From Bog-473 sp963800725 (GTDB taxonomy: Bacteria; Actinomycetota; Acidimicrobiia; Acidimicrobiales; RAAP-2): a stretch of 64,000 nucleotides of DNA. Made by a program: the position numbers and the translations under genes. Numbering within the stretch: the stretch's first letter is position 1; each line of letters opens with the position of its first letter. The notes beneath the pieces were generated by a model. The model searched no databases. It had not been told where the DNA came from and worked only from the letters and a program-made list of their open reading frames with translations. The stretch is taken from assembly GCA_963800725.1 (NCBI GenBank), contig CAWDCE010000007.1, positions 83,101 to 147,100 on the forward strand. The letters run 5' to 3'. Below are positions 35,821 to 45,135 of this stretch, piece by piece.

Positions 35821-37575
35821 TCATGCACCAACGGTCGGGGCGGCGCTCGCACTTCCCGCGGCCGAACCGCTGTAGATCGCCGTCCAGTTGCCCGTCGAAG
35901 GTTCCTTCAGCGATGCCGGTCCGTTTCCGAAAAGGCCGTAGACGTTTTCCATGGACCGAAGCAGTATCTCGGTGACCCCCGGGACGGCGCGAGCCAACGC
36001 AGCCGGCCACAATGGTGCGACCGAATTGGACAAGAGGCTGACATAGCTGGCCGAACCGCTGGCGAGGACGCCTCCCCCCTTGGGGGCGGTGAAGTACGTG
36101 ATGTCGGACCAGTTGCCCTGGCCGGGGATCGGCGAGTGCGCCAAGACGTCGAGGTTGCGCGGGCCCGGCAGGGCCGGCACGTAGCGGTCGTACTCGCCGA
36201 GGATCGTCTTTGGGAAGGCCTGTCCGTCGGTCACATTCGAGCCGGCATAGAACCAGTTCGACGCATCGGTGACGACGGTGTCGGCGACGGCGCCGACGGA
36301 TTGGTACGTCGATCCGATCATGGTTGATTCGGGATTGTTGACCGGGGGCGCATTCCAATCGACGGTGGTCAGTTCGGGCTGTTGCTGCGCCATTGGATCC
36401 TCGGCGGCGTCTTTGTAACAGACCTCAAGTCGATTGGGTCCAACCGAGGTGGGTTGAAGTCGGATCTGGCGATACGAGGCGTTGGCTCCCAAGAAGGCCA
36501 GATTCACGCCACCCTGATTCGCCACCGTGGCACCGTTGCGCATCTCGGCCGACCAGTACTCGTCGTGTCCCAAACTGAACAGGCACCGGTGATTGGTCAA
36601 GAGATTGGGTCGCGCGTGGAGGTCCACGTCGGTCCAATAGGTGAGATCCAGCCCGAGGCTCTCGAGGTGGTAGAGCAACGGAAACTCATTGCCCAAGAAG
36701 TCGGCGCAGCCGTTGGCCCAGTTCTGGGGGTAGGGGCGATCGAAGGACACGGCGCGGGCGCGGTCGGCAAAGGATTGGCCGCCCGTGCCGGTCAGCCCGT
36801 AGTAGAGGCTGTAGCCACCAAAGAGGTTGTAGGCCTGCCAGGTGGTCACGCTGTTTTGGATCACGTAGGCCGCGGTGCTCGAGTCGTCGCGGATGGTGAG
36901 CGGAACGTACTGCTCCTGCCCACCATTTCCAACCAGCTTCAAGAGGTAGCAACCAGGAGGCCATGCATCGGTGATCGAAACGGTCAGCGTCGGCTTCCAC
37001 GCGCAGGTCACCGTGCTGGTGCCCGGGGTCACGACGGGAGGGGCCTGCGGTCCGGCCGCCACCATGTCGCTCTGATAGACCAGCCGGCCGCCCAACCCTT
37101 GGTAGTACCCGATCCGGTAAGCCTTGACCTGGACGGCGGTCGAAACGGTATTGACGAAGATGGCGACGTCGTCGCCGCTCACCGCGCTCACTTGACTGGC
37201 GTAGCCCTCCATCGAATGGTTGGGCGACGGTGGGATCGCCGCCCAGTCCAGCGTGCCGGGCTTCGCGTTCTCCTCAATGAGCCATTTGGCGGTGGGGACA
37301 ATGACGCCGCTGGCCAACTTGGTTTGAGTGACGCCATCGTGGCGGCTTGCGCCCGTCGCCGAGGGTTTCTTGGCCTTGGCCTTGGCCTTGATGGTCTTGG
37401 AGTCGAGGACGACCGAACTCTGCGAGCTCGGGTCGCCGCATGCCGCAATGGCCAATCCGGCGATGCCGGTGGCACCGGCGGCGGCAATTTGGAGGAACCG
37501 GCGCCGGCCGATGCTCGATCCGTCGCCCTCTTGTGGTGAGGCGTCTCCTGTGGCGAAGTCGTCCTCAGTTGTCAC
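35821..37575 (-). CDS. Tat-exported lipoprotein with N,N-dimethylformamidase beta-subunit-like domain
   Basis: 584 aa from GTG 37575. A twin-arginine signal RRRFLQIAAAGATG ends in LAIAAC (Cys46), giving a Tat lipoprotein. A Lys-rich linker follows. The main domain has EGYASQVSAVSGDDVAIFVNT, YRIGYYQGLGGRLVYQS, YVPLTIRDD and, near residue 333, SLGHDEYWS, the hallmark of the dimethylformamidase large subunit family. True DMFase is a cytoplasmic iron enzyme; this exported form must act outside the cell, substrate unknown. The start follows TACAAT by 6 nt (leaderless). It is divergent from the acetyltransferase gene. Confidence 0.83.
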   Translation of the reverse strand: MTTEDDFATGDASPQEGDGSSIGRRRFLQIAAAGATGIAGLAIAACGDPSSQSSVVLDSKTIKAKAKAKKPSATGASRHDGVTQTKLASGVIVPTAKWLIEENAKPGTLDWAAIPPSPNHSMEGYASQVSAVSGDDVAIFVNTVSTAVQVKAYRIGYYQGLGGRLVYQSDMVAAGPQAPPVVTPGTSTVTCAWKPTLTVSITDAWPPGCYLLKLVGNGGQEQYVPLTIRDDSSTAAYVIQNSVTTWQAYNLFGGYSLYYGLTGTGGQSFADRARAVSFDRPYPQNWANGCADFLGNEFPLLYHLESLGLDLTYWTDVDLHARPNLLTNHRCLFSLGHDEYWSAEMRNGATVANQGGVNLAFLGANASYRQIRLQPTSVGPNRLEVCYKDAAEDPMAQQQPELTTVDWNAPPVNNPESTMIGSTYQSVGAVADTVVTDASNWFYAGSNVTDGQAFPKTILGEYDRYVPALPGPRNLDVLAHSPIPGQGNWSDITYFTAPKGGGVLASGSASYVSLLSNSVAPLWPAALARAVPGVTEILLRSMENVYGLFGNGPASLKEPSTGNWTAIYSGSAAGSASAAPTVGA

Positions 37576-37636
37576 CCCAGCATTGTACTGGTGCGCCTTT
37601 ACCCCTTTGGTGTCAAGGCACGTAACATTCCGGGCG
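37576..37636. promoter_or_regulatory. Divergent leaderless promoters
   Basis: On the minus strand TACAAT (37582-37587) lies 6 nt before GTG 37575. On the plus strand TAACAT (37623-37628) lies 8 nt before ATG 37637. Neither start has a Shine-Dalgarno. Both -10 hexamers fall in the same 61-bp gap. Confidence 0.55.
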
Positions 37637-38299
37637 ATGAGCTGGGCTCGCAACCTCCCTGGACCGGTCCGGCGCGCCATGGCCGAAATTGTCCACCGGA
37701 CCTGGGATCTGGCGGGGGAATTCGGCGCAATTGGCCCCAATGATCGGCGAGGCCGCAGATTCGGGGTCATGGGACCTGGGGCGTGCCTGCTCTTTCCCCA
37801 GGGCGCGATCTACAACGAGCACCTGATCCGGATCGGTGCGGGGACGATGGTGGGCCCGAATGCGTGCCTGACGGCGGGTATGGCCCCCGGCCAGGAAATG
37901 CCGACCGACCCGGTGGTCCGCATCGGGAGCCGCTGCATTATCGGGCGCGGGTCGCACATCGTTGGCCACTGGTCGATCGAGATCGGCGATGACATCCAGA
38001 CCGGCCCGTACGTCTACATCACCGACCAGAACCACACCTATTTGGACCCCCACATGCCGATCGGGCGCCAATGGCCCGTCGAGGCCTCTGTGCGCATTGG
38101 TTCGGGCAGTTGGCTCGGGGCGAACGTGGTGGTGCTGCCTGGGACCCATATTGGCGAGAACGTCGTGGTGGCGGCTGGTGCCGTCGTCCGTGGCACCTTT
38201 CCGGACCGCTGTGTCATCGGCGGCGTGCCGGCCAAGGTCCTTCGGCGCTGGGTCGAAGGGCGGGGCTGGGTGGATGAGAAGGACGTCGCCGTCTCGTGA
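37637..38299 (+). CDS. Hexapeptide-repeat acyltransferase (left-handed beta-helix)
   Basis: 220 aa. After a short helical N-terminus (RRAMAEIVHRTWDLAGEFGAIG) the left-handed beta-helix shows hexapeptide turns: IRIGAGTMVGPNACLTAG, VRIGSRCIIGRGSHIVGH, IEIGDDIQTG and VRIGSGSWLGANVVVLPGTHIGENVVVAAGAVV. DQNHTY contains the catalytic-type histidine of maltose/galactoside O-acetyltransferases. The acceptor is unknown, perhaps a cell-surface sugar. The frame is open far upstream, but a leaderless -10 fixes the start at 37637. Confidence 0.85.
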   Translation: MSWARNLPGPVRRAMAEIVHRTWDLAGEFGAIGPNDRRGRRFGVMGPGACLLFPQGAIYNEHLIRIGAGTMVGPNACLTAGMAPGQEMPTDPVVRIGSRCIIGRGSHIVGHWSIEIGDDIQTGPYVYITDQNHTYLDPHMPIGRQWPVEASVRIGSGSWLGANVVVLPGTHIGENVVVAAGAVVRGTFPDRCVIGGVPAKVLRRWVEGRGWVDEKDVAVS

Positions 38300-38326
38300 A
38301 CGTCGAGGGTCACCCCGCGGCCCCGA

Positions 38327-38341
38327 TACCGTGAATCCCCC
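38327..38341 (+). promoter_or_regulatory. Leaderless-type -10 element of serB
   Basis: TACCGT (38327-38332) is 9 nt before the ATG at 38342; the gap (GAATCCCCC) has no ribosome site. Confidence 0.45.
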
Positions 38342-39544
38342 ATGCCAGAGCAAATTTCCTATCTGGTAACGCTCAGTGGTCCAGATGGGCCCGGCATCGC
38401 GGCAGAACTCTTCGGCGCGCTCGAATCGAGCCAGGTCGTGGTGCGAGATGTCGAGCAGGTCCGGGTCCACGGCCGGCTCTTGCTCTGTGTCGAGATCGAA
38501 GCGGCTGGCGATGGCATGGTGTCCCGGGCCGAGGCATCTCTGGCTCGCCACTTCGCGGGAACCGAAATCGAGATCCTGGTGATCCCGCTGGTGGGCGACG
38601 ATGTCACAAGCACGCGGGACCGACTCTCGGTCACCGTCTTGGCCCCGACCATCGACGCGTGGACCATGGCCAGCGTGTGTCGGCGGATCACCCAATGTCG
38701 CGGGAACATCGAGCGGATTGTGCGCCTGGCGGCCTATCCCGTGCACAGCTACGAGCTTTCCGTCGCCGGGAGCGACCTCTCCGAGCTGCGCCGGGCGCTG
38801 GCCGATGAGGCGGTTCGGTGTGAGGTCGATATCGCCGTGCAGGTGACCGGACTGCACCGGCGCTCCAAACACCTCATTGTGCTCGACGCCGACTCCACGC
38901 TGCTTCAGGGTGAAGTGATTGATCTGATGGCCGATCAGTGCGGCTGCGGTGACCAGGTAGCGGCCCTCACCCGAGCCGCGATGGAAGGGGCCATTGACTT
39001 CGAAGCCGCGCTGCGCCAGCGGGTCAGATTGTTGCGGGGCCTCGACGAGGCCGACCTCGAGAAGGTCCGCAGGCGGCTTCTTCTCAGCCCAGGGGCTCGG
39101 ACCTTGGTGCGCACGCTCAAGCGTCTCGGCTACGCGATCGCAGTGGTGAGCGGTGGCTTCACCCAGGTGATTGCGCCGCTGGTGCGCGAACTCGGTATCG
39201 ACTACTTGGCCGCCAACCAGCTCGAGATGGTTGATGGCGTCTTGACCGGGGACCTCATCGGGCCCATTGTCGATCGGGCCGAAAAGGCCAATGCACTCAT
39301 CCGGTTTGCCAATCAGGCCGCGGTGCCGCTCGCCCAGACGATTGCCGTCGGCGACGGTGCCAACGACCTCGACATGCTCGCCGCCGCCGGACTCGGTATC
39401 GCATTCAACGCGAAGCCCGTGGTGCGCGAGGCGGCCGACACCGCCCTGAGCGTGCCCTATCTCGACGCCATCTTGTTCCTCCTCGGCATCAGCCGACACG
39501 AGGTGGAGTACGCCGACGAGCGTGAAGACGGGCGCCAACCATGA
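38342..39544 (+). CDS. serB: Phosphoserine phosphatase SerB with N-terminal ACT domains
   Basis: 400 aa. It catalyses the last step of serine synthesis, phosphoserine to serine. Two ACT-like regulatory domains occupy about residues 1-170 (SYLVTLSGPDGPGIAAELF, LSVTVLAP). The HAD domain has the nucleophile motif DADSTLLQGEVID, VVSGGFTQVI with the Ser/Thr motif, the lysine in DRAEKANAL, and GDGANDLDML. Length matches the mycobacterial SerB2 type. It overlaps the hemolysin III gene by 4 nt. Confidence 0.95.
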   Translation: MPEQISYLVTLSGPDGPGIAAELFGALESSQVVVRDVEQVRVHGRLLLCVEIEAAGDGMVSRAEASLARHFAGTEIEILVIPLVGDDVTSTRDRLSVTVLAPTIDAWTMASVCRRITQCRGNIERIVRLAAYPVHSYELSVAGSDLSELRRALADEAVRCEVDIAVQVTGLHRRSKHLIVLDADSTLLQGEVIDLMADQCGCGDQVAALTRAAMEGAIDFEAALRQRVRLLRGLDEADLEKVRRRLLLSPGARTLVRTLKRLGYAIAVVSGGFTQVIAPLVRELGIDYLAANQLEMVDGVLTGDLIGPIVDRAEKANALIRFANQAAVPLAQTIAVGDGANDLDMLAAAGLGIAFNAKPVVREAADTALSVPYLDAILFLLGISRHEVEYADEREDGRQP

Positions 39545-40245
39545 CTAAGGCGGGTCTGGCTGCAGCGGCAGCTGAGCTTCCCGACGATTCGTCGAGGCGC
39601 GACAATCTCGGGGAGCGCCCGCACCTGCGGGGCTGGCTGCACGTCGGCGCCGTGGTGGCGTGGCTGATCGGCGGTCCGTTCCTCATCGCCGCAGCACCCA
39701 ACGCCTGGAGCACCTTCGTCCTCAGCGTGTACGTGGCCTCCATGGTCTTTATGTTCGGGGTCAGTGCGTGCTTCCACCGATTTCGTTGGTCGGCGCCGGC
39801 ATGGAGGCGGATGCGACGAGCCGACCACAGCGCCATCTTCGTGGGCATCGCCGGCACGTCGACCGCGGTCGCTGGCCTGGCCCTGACCGGTTGGGCCCAG
39901 GTGCTGGTCTTGAGCCTGGTGTGGGGAGGCGCCCTCGTTGGGGTCACGCTTCGACAGCTGTGGCTCGACGCGCCCCAATGGGCGGTGGCCGTTCCCTACG
40001 TGGTCGTCGGGTGGTGCCCACTCATCGTTGCGCCCCAACTCGTTGACAGCCTCGGATGGGTCGGATTTGCCGTCATGTTGGCGGCTGGACTGGCCTACAG
40101 CGCAGGTGCGCTCGTCTATGCCCGCAAGCGCCCCGACCCCTGGCCGCGGGTGTTCGGTTTTCACGAGGTGTTCCACACCTGCACCCTGGTGGGTGCGGGC
40201 CTCTTCGCCTATCTCGTCGCCTTCATCGCGCTGCCGCGCTACTGA
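39541..40245 (+). CDS. Hemolysin III family membrane protein
   Basis: 234 aa, seven hydrophobic helices. Family motifs: ERPHLRGWLHVGA near the start, FGVSACFHRFRW, RRADHSAIFVGIAGTS and the C-terminal GFHEVFHTCTLVG, whose histidines bind zinc in the related PAQR receptors. TrhA/YqfA-type members affect membrane lipid homeostasis. ATG overlaps the serB stop by 4 nt. Its end is 1 nt from the end of the convergent CaiB gene. Confidence 0.9.
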   Translation: MTKAGLAAAAAELPDDSSRRDNLGERPHLRGWLHVGAVVAWLIGGPFLIAAAPNAWSTFVLSVYVASMVFMFGVSACFHRFRWSAPAWRRMRRADHSAIFVGIAGTSTAVAGLALTGWAQVLVLSLVWGGALVGVTLRQLWLDAPQWAVAVPYVVVGWCPLIVAPQLVDSLGWVGFAVMLAAGLAYSAGALVYARKRPDPWPRVFGFHEVFHTCTLVGAGLFAYLVAFIALPRY

Positions 40246-40246
40246 T

Positions 40247-41506
40247 TCAGCCGATTACCCGCTCGGCCCGCAGCGCCGCCAACTCGTCGGGACCGAGGCC
40301 GAGTTCGGCGGCGAGGACCGCATCGGTGTGCTCGCCGAGCCACGGGACCCGGGTGTCGGGTCCCTCGCTCACGGCGCCGAATTTGATGGGTAGGCCCGGG
40401 ATCAGCACCGGTTGCGCCACGCCGTCGGTGCGGGGGTGCTCGACCAGCATGTGGCGTTGCGCCAAATGCGGATCCGCCACGACTTCGGCGTCGGTTTGAC
40501 TCGGTCCGGCGACGAGGCCGGCCGCATTGAGGGCGGCGCAGGCCTCTCGCTTGGTCTTGTCGGCGGCCCACTGCTCGATGGCCGGCCTGATCACCTCGTC
40601 GAGGTGGTCGAGCCAGCCCTGCGGTGTGGCGAAGCGCGGGTCGTCGGCCCACTCCGGGCGCCCGATCGCCCCGGCCAGGTCGGGCCACTGGTGGGGGCGC
40701 AGCACTTGGAGCATGAACCAGCCATCTGAGGCGCGGAACCCGTGGAGGATTCCGGGCCACGGGGTCCCGATCGCCATGCCCATGGACCAGAAGTTCGGGA
40801 TCACGTCGAGGACCGCCACCATGGCGTCGAGCATCGCCACATCGATCTGTTGGGCTTGGCCGGTGCGGTCACGTTGGCGCAAGCCCGCCTGGATGCCAAT
40901 GACGGCAAAAAGCGCGGTGACGATGTCGCCCAATCCGCCCATGGGTGAACCGACGGGCGCCTGATCGGGTGGTCGCTTGAACTCGTAGGCCCCGCTCATG
41001 GCTTCGACCATCGAGGCCAACGCCGGCCAGCCGTCATAGGGCGATGCCGGCGTTGATGCGGGGACCGATCGGCCGAAGCCCGAGATGGATAGATAGACCA
41101 CGCTCGGGTGGACCGCCACGATGTCGGCGTAGGCGACGCCGAGTCGTTCTGCTGCACCGGCTCGGAAATTTTCGGCCACCACGTCGAAGCGCGGTGCAAG
41201 CGCGAGCAAGAGGTGGCGCCCCTTGGGCTGCTTGAGGTCAATGACCAGCGACTCTTTGTTCAAGTTGTTGCGCAAGAAGGTTGCCCCGACGGATCGGCCA
41301 CTTGGGTCGGTCATCGCCGGCATCGCACTGCGGCCGAGGTCGCCGGTCCCGGGGGCCTCGACCTTGACGACCTGTGCACCCAAACGGCTCAGCAGCTGCG
41401 TGGCGTAGGGGAGGGCCTGCATCTGCTCGAGGGCCAAGATGCGGACGCCGACGAGCGGCTTGCCCGTCGACGCGGCTTCGGGATTGACGACGTCGCCCAG
41501 CTTCAT
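40247..41506 (-). CDS. CaiB/BaiF (class III) CoA-transferase
   Basis: 419 aa, formyl-CoA-transferase-like fold. VGVRILALEQMQALPYATQLLSRLGAQVVKVE and FLRNNLNKESLVIDLKQPKG are the standard N-terminal blocks. GGLGDIVTALFAVIGIQAGL and the late LGEHTDAVLAAELGL complete the signature. Such enzymes move CoA from one organic acid to another, often activating an isoprenoid or steroid acid. Last gene of the minus-strand arm of the catabolic cluster; overlaps the amidohydrolase gene by ATGA. Frame intact. Confidence 0.92.
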   Translation of the reverse strand: MKLGDVVNPEAASTGKPLVGVRILALEQMQALPYATQLLSRLGAQVVKVEAPGTGDLGRSAMPAMTDPSGRSVGATFLRNNLNKESLVIDLKQPKGRHLLLALAPRFDVVAENFRAGAAERLGVAYADIVAVHPSVVYLSISGFGRSVPASTPASPYDGWPALASMVEAMSGAYEFKRPPDQAPVGSPMGGLGDIVTALFAVIGIQAGLRQRDRTGQAQQIDVAMLDAMVAVLDVIPNFWSMGMAIGTPWPGILHGFRASDGWFMLQVLRPHQWPDLAGAIGRPEWADDPRFATPQGWLDHLDEVIRPAIEQWAADKTKREACAALNAAGLVAGPSQTDAEVVADPHLAQRHMLVEHPRTDGVAQPVLIPGLPIKFGAVSEGPDTRVPWLGEHTDAVLAAELGLGPDELAALRAERVIG

Positions 41507-42732
41507 GCTTGGTCGAGGGGCAACCCGAGCATGCGGATGGCGTTGCCCCGCATGATGGCGTAGACATCGTCGTCCGTCAGGTGCTGGACCATCTGCTCGG
41601 CCACATCTCGAGTGTTGGGCCAGGTCGAATCGGTATGTGGGTAGTCCGTCTCGAACGTGATGCGATCAGCGCCGATGGCGTCGAGGGAGTCGAGGCCGTG
41701 CTGATCGTGGAAGAAGCATCCATAGACCTGTCGGCGGAAGTAATTCGACGGCGGCTCGAGCACAACGTCTTTGACGCCACCCCAGGCTCGGTGCTCACGC
41801 CACACGTCGTCGGCCCGCTCGAGGATGTAGGGCAACCAGCCGATCTGCCCCTCCGAGTAGGCGAGGATGAGGTTGGGGTAGCGGATCAGCACCCCGGAGA
41901 ACAAGAAGTCGCACAGCGACGCCATGGCGTTGCCGAAACTCAAGGTCGCGGCCACCGCAACCGGCGCGTCGGGCGATGTCGCCGGCATCTTCGAGGATGA
42001 GCCGATGTGCATGCAAACGACCGTGCCCGTCTCCTCGCACGCGGCGAAGAACGGATCCCAGTACCCGCTGTGAATAGAGGGAAGGCCGAGATGGGGTGGG
42101 ATCTCGCTGAAACACACGGCGCGGACCCCTCGGCTGGCGTTGCGCCGCACTTCGGCCGCCGCCTTGGTGGCATCCCAGAGCGGAATCAGACAGAGTGGGA
42201 GGAGCCGGCCGTCAGAGTCGCCGCACCACTCCTCGACCATCCAGTCGTTGTAGGCCACGACGCATGCTTCGGCGAGCTCGCGGTCCTTGGCTTCGAGGAA
42301 GGTCTGGCCGCAAAAGCGAGGGAAGGAGGGGAAGCACAAGCTGGCCTCCACCCAGTTCGACTCCATGTCGGCGATCCTCGCCTTGGGCTCGTAGCACCCC
42401 GGGCGCATCTCGTCGTAGGTGATGGGGGACATCGTCATGTCGTCGCGTTCGAAGCCCACGGCGGCCACGTGGCGCTTGTTGATGTACACGAGGTCTTCGT
42501 AGACCCAGCAGTCCGCCGGAGCGCCGTTCGGGTCAAAGGTCTGTCGGTAGGTGCCGCCGCCGATGTGCTCCATCTCGCCGATGCCGCGTCGTTCGGCCCG
42601 GGGTCCCGCCTCGCGAAAGCGCGGGGGCAGCCACGTCTGCCATAGGTGAGCTGGTTCGACCACGTGGTCGTCCACACTGATGATCTTCGGGAGCGGTGTG
42701 GTGCTCCCCAGGCGAGCGGCGTTGTCGTCCAC
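41503..42732 (-). CDS. Metal-dependent amidohydrolase (amidohydrolase 2 family)
   Basis: 409 aa TIM-barrel hydrolase or decarboxylase. The DxHxxEP-type entry motif is SVDDHVVEPAHLW, a metal-site His follows in CMHIGSSS, and the late aspartate in FETDYPHTDSTWP. Family members include ACMSD-like decarboxylases and ring-cleavage hydrolases. GAAAAGGAAGG precedes the GTG start. The next gene in the operon (CaiB) overlaps by 4 nt. In this cluster it may decarboxylate or hydrolyse an intermediate; no exact substrate can be given. Confidence 0.88.
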   Translation of the reverse strand: MDDNAARLGSTTPLPKIISVDDHVVEPAHLWQTWLPPRFREAGPRAERRGIGEMEHIGGGTYRQTFDPNGAPADCWVYEDLVYINKRHVAAVGFERDDMTMSPITYDEMRPGCYEPKARIADMESNWVEASLCFPSFPRFCGQTFLEAKDRELAEACVVAYNDWMVEEWCGDSDGRLLPLCLIPLWDATKAAAEVRRNASRGVRAVCFSEIPPHLGLPSIHSGYWDPFFAACEETGTVVCMHIGSSSKMPATSPDAPVAVAATLSFGNAMASLCDFLFSGVLIRYPNLILAYSEGQIGWLPYILERADDVWREHRAWGGVKDVVLEPPSNYFRRQVYGCFFHDQHGLDSLDAIGADRITFETDYPHTDSTWPNTRDVAEQMVQHLTDDDVYAIMRGNAIRMLGLPLDQA

Positions 42733-42749
42733 CAGAACCTTCCTTTTCT

Positions 42750-43611
42750 CTATTTGGCACGAAGCGCAGCGGCAAAGTCAACCAATGGTGCCAAGGTGTC
42801 GAGTTGGGCCACGACCTCGTCGGTCGAGCCCGAGCGCACCCGGAGCACAACTTCGTCGATGCCGAGGTTCGCGTAGTGCTCGAGCTTGGCTTCGCCCGCA
42901 ATCGTGCCGAACGGGATAACGGAGAGCTCGATTGGATCTCGGTCGGCCCGTGCGGCCAAGTCGTGGAGCCGGGGGATGGCCGCGGCCAGACCGCTGCCAC
43001 CAATGGGCATCCACCCGTCCGCATAGTCGGCGACGGCGCTGAGGACGGCGTCACCCGCCCCGCCACCGATCAAGGTCCGTACCCGCGGCTGTTGGAGGGG
43101 TTTTGGCCAGGCCCACGAGGGTGGAAGGTCGATCAAAGCGCCGTGATATTCGGCTTCGTCTTGTGACCATAAGGCCTGCATGCACAAGAGGTTCTCGCGG
43201 ACGATGGCATGACGACGGCCGAAGTCGATCCCGTGATCCTCTGCTTCGGCGCGATTCCATCCGAATCCGATGCCGAGAGTGAAGCGGCCGCCCGAGAGGT
43301 GGTCAAGCGTGGCGATCTGCTTGGCCAAGACAATGGGATCATGTTGGGCCGCCAGCAAGATCCCGGTTCCGAGCCGAATGCTCGATGTTGTCTCAATGGC
43401 CGAGGCCAGCGCGACGAGGGGGTCCAGTCCGCGTTGGTAATCATCGAGGCGCACCCCTTCTACCAGCGCCGGAGGCATATCGGCGCGCAAGGGAAGATGG
43501 GTGTGTTCGGGGAGATAGAGCGCGTTTAAAGCCGCGCTCTTCGACGGCGCGGGCCAGGTGGCCCGGGCGGATGTCCCGATCGGTGAGAAAGACCGTAATG
43601 CCCAGCCGCAT
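42750..43611 (-). CDS. LLM-class F420-dependent oxidoreductase (one frame break near 5' end)
   Basis: About 286 aa luciferase-like monooxygenase fold. Correct N-terminus from ATG 43611 reads MRLGITVFLTDRDIRPG; a one-base insertion in the TTT run at 43525-43527 then shifts the frame, and removal gives ERGFNALYLPEHTHLP. Other markers: LGTGILLAAQHDPIVLAKQIATLD, GRFTLGIGFGWN and DYADGWMPIGG, typical of actinobacterial F420 enzymes. It probably oxidises or reduces a cluster intermediate with F420. Stop is 17 nt before the amidohydrolase start. Confidence 0.88.
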
Positions 43612-43616
43612 CGCAA

Positions 43617-44381
43617 CTACGACGGTGCTTTGGCGGCGAATTCGGCGAGGGTGCCGCCGGTCACCGCTTGCGCGAGGAGCCGGGAGAACGCGGCCTGCTC
43701 GCGCTGGTTGGCGGCGTGGACGATGTCGTGTTGTCCCGCTCGCATGAGCGAAACAATGGCTCGGGTGGCCGCCCGTGGGTGCGCGGCGATCCGGGCTGCC
43801 AACGCGACGGTCTCATCGACCACGGTGCCGTGCGCGCAGACGCGGAGCGCCACACCGAGGTCGACTGCCTCGTCGGAATCGACCCAATCAGAGGTCAAGA
43901 GGATGCGCGCCGCCTGCTGCCAGCCCATCCGGGCCGGGAACAGCACGCTGCTGGCTGCTTCGGCCGGCACACCCAGCTCGGCGAAGGGCACCCGCATCCG
44001 GGCCGTCGCGTCGACGAGGACGAGGTCACAATGGGCCAGCGCGGTGAAGCCCAACCCGACGGCTACGCCATTGACCGCGGCGAGGAGTGGAACCGAGAGC
44101 TGCGTCAGAGCGTCGAGTAGCCCCATGAATCCCTGGCCGGCCCCTTCGACGGCGGAACCCGTCGCAATGGCGGCCATTTCAGCCAGGTCCTGACCTGAGG
44201 TGAACGCGCTGCCACTCCCGGTCAAGACCACCGCACCGACCGACGGATCCCCATCGGCCTCGACGAGCGCCCGGGTCACGGCCTGGTACATGGGGGTGTT
44301 GAACGCGTTGCGCACCTCGGGCCGGTTGAAGGTGATCAACCGCACGCCGGCGGCCGGCGTGTCGATCTCGATCTCGCTCAC
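43617..44381 (-). CDS. Enoyl-CoA hydratase/isomerase family protein
   Basis: 254 aa crotonase. ITFNRPEVRNAFNTPMYQAV is the N-terminal crotonase block; GSGSAFTSGQDLAEM and the oxyanion-hole segment AAVNGVAVGLGFTALAHCD follow, and PFAELGVPAEAASS carries a candidate catalytic acid. GTG 44381 is chosen because it overlaps the SDR stop (GTGA) and directly precedes the domain. Acts on CoA thioesters in the cluster. Confidence 0.9.
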   Translation of the reverse strand: MSEIEIDTPAAGVRLITFNRPEVRNAFNTPMYQAVTRALVEADGDPSVGAVVLTGSGSAFTSGQDLAEMAAIATGSAVEGAGQGFMGLLDALTQLSVPLLAAVNGVAVGLGFTALAHCDLVLVDATARMRVPFAELGVPAEAASSVLFPARMGWQQAARILLTSDWVDSDEAVDLGVALRVCAHGTVVDETVALAARIAAHPRAATRAIVSLMRAGQHDIVHAANQREQAAFSRLLAQAVTGGTLAEFAAKAPS

Positions 44382-45133
44382 GGACGCATGACCTGGCCGC
44401 CGTCGACGTTGAAGACGTGGCCGGTGACCCAAGCGGCCTCGTCGGAAAGAAGGAATTGGCACATACCGACCAGGTCGGCGGGCGTGCCTTGGCGCTTGAT
44501 TGCCAACGCACTCACGATCTGATCGATAAAGACGTCGGGCACCGTGCTGCGTGCCGCCTCGGTGTCGATGGGGCCCGGTGCAATGGCGTTGACCCGGATC
44601 CCCATTCCACCGACTTCAGCGGCGAGTTGCGCCGTCAGCGAGTTGATCCCCGCCTTGGACAGCCCGTAGAAGCCCGAGTAGACGTAGGCCGCCGTCGACG
44701 ATTGATTCACAATGGCTCCGCCGCCGCGCTTGCGCATCGAGCGGAAGCAGGCTCTGGTGCAGACCAGGGCGCCGAGGAGGTTCACCGACAGGAATTTCGT
44801 CAGGTAGTCCCAGTCAACGTTCAACAAGGAATCGATCTGCATGCCTCCGAAGATGGCGGCATTGTTGACCAAGAAGTCGATTCCACCGAACTGCTCGTCC
44901 GCCAAGGCCGCCATGGTCGCGGCCGAATCGCGATCGGCAACATCGACTTCGCAGGCCAAAGCGGAGCCGCCCGCAAGCTTGATCCCCTCGGCCACCGCGC
45001 TCGCGCCATCGTGGTCGAGGTCGGCGACGACCACGGCCGCTCCCGAGGCCGCAATCGCCTCGGCATAGGCCTGGCCGATGCCGCCGGCCGCCCCGGTGAC
45101 GATGGCCACCTTGTCGCTGAAGTCATAGGACAC
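44378..45133 (-). CDS. SDR-family oxidoreductase
   Basis: 251 aa classical short-chain dehydrogenase. TGAAGGIGQAYAEAIA binds the cofactor, NNAA lies near residue 90 in FLVNNAAIFGG, and the active site is SSTAAYVYSGFYGLSKAG (Ser, YxxxK). GHVFNVDGGQVMRP ends it. Aspartate in VVADLD suggests NAD preference. GTG 45133 directly precedes the domain. It corresponds in context to the SDR next to aldA in the mycobacterial CYP51 region (recalled as Rv0769). Confidence 0.9.
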   Translation of the reverse strand: MSYDFSDKVAIVTGAAGGIGQAYAEAIAASGAAVVVADLDHDGASAVAEGIKLAGGSALACEVDVADRDSAATMAALADEQFGGIDFLVNNAAIFGGMQIDSLLNVDWDYLTKFLSVNLLGALVCTRACFRSMRKRGGGAIVNQSSTAAYVYSGFYGLSKAGINSLTAQLAAEVGGMGIRVNAIAPGPIDTEAARSTVPDVFIDQIVSALAIKRQGTPADLVGMCQFLLSDEAAWVTGHVFNVDGGQVMRP

Positions 45134-45135
45134 GG

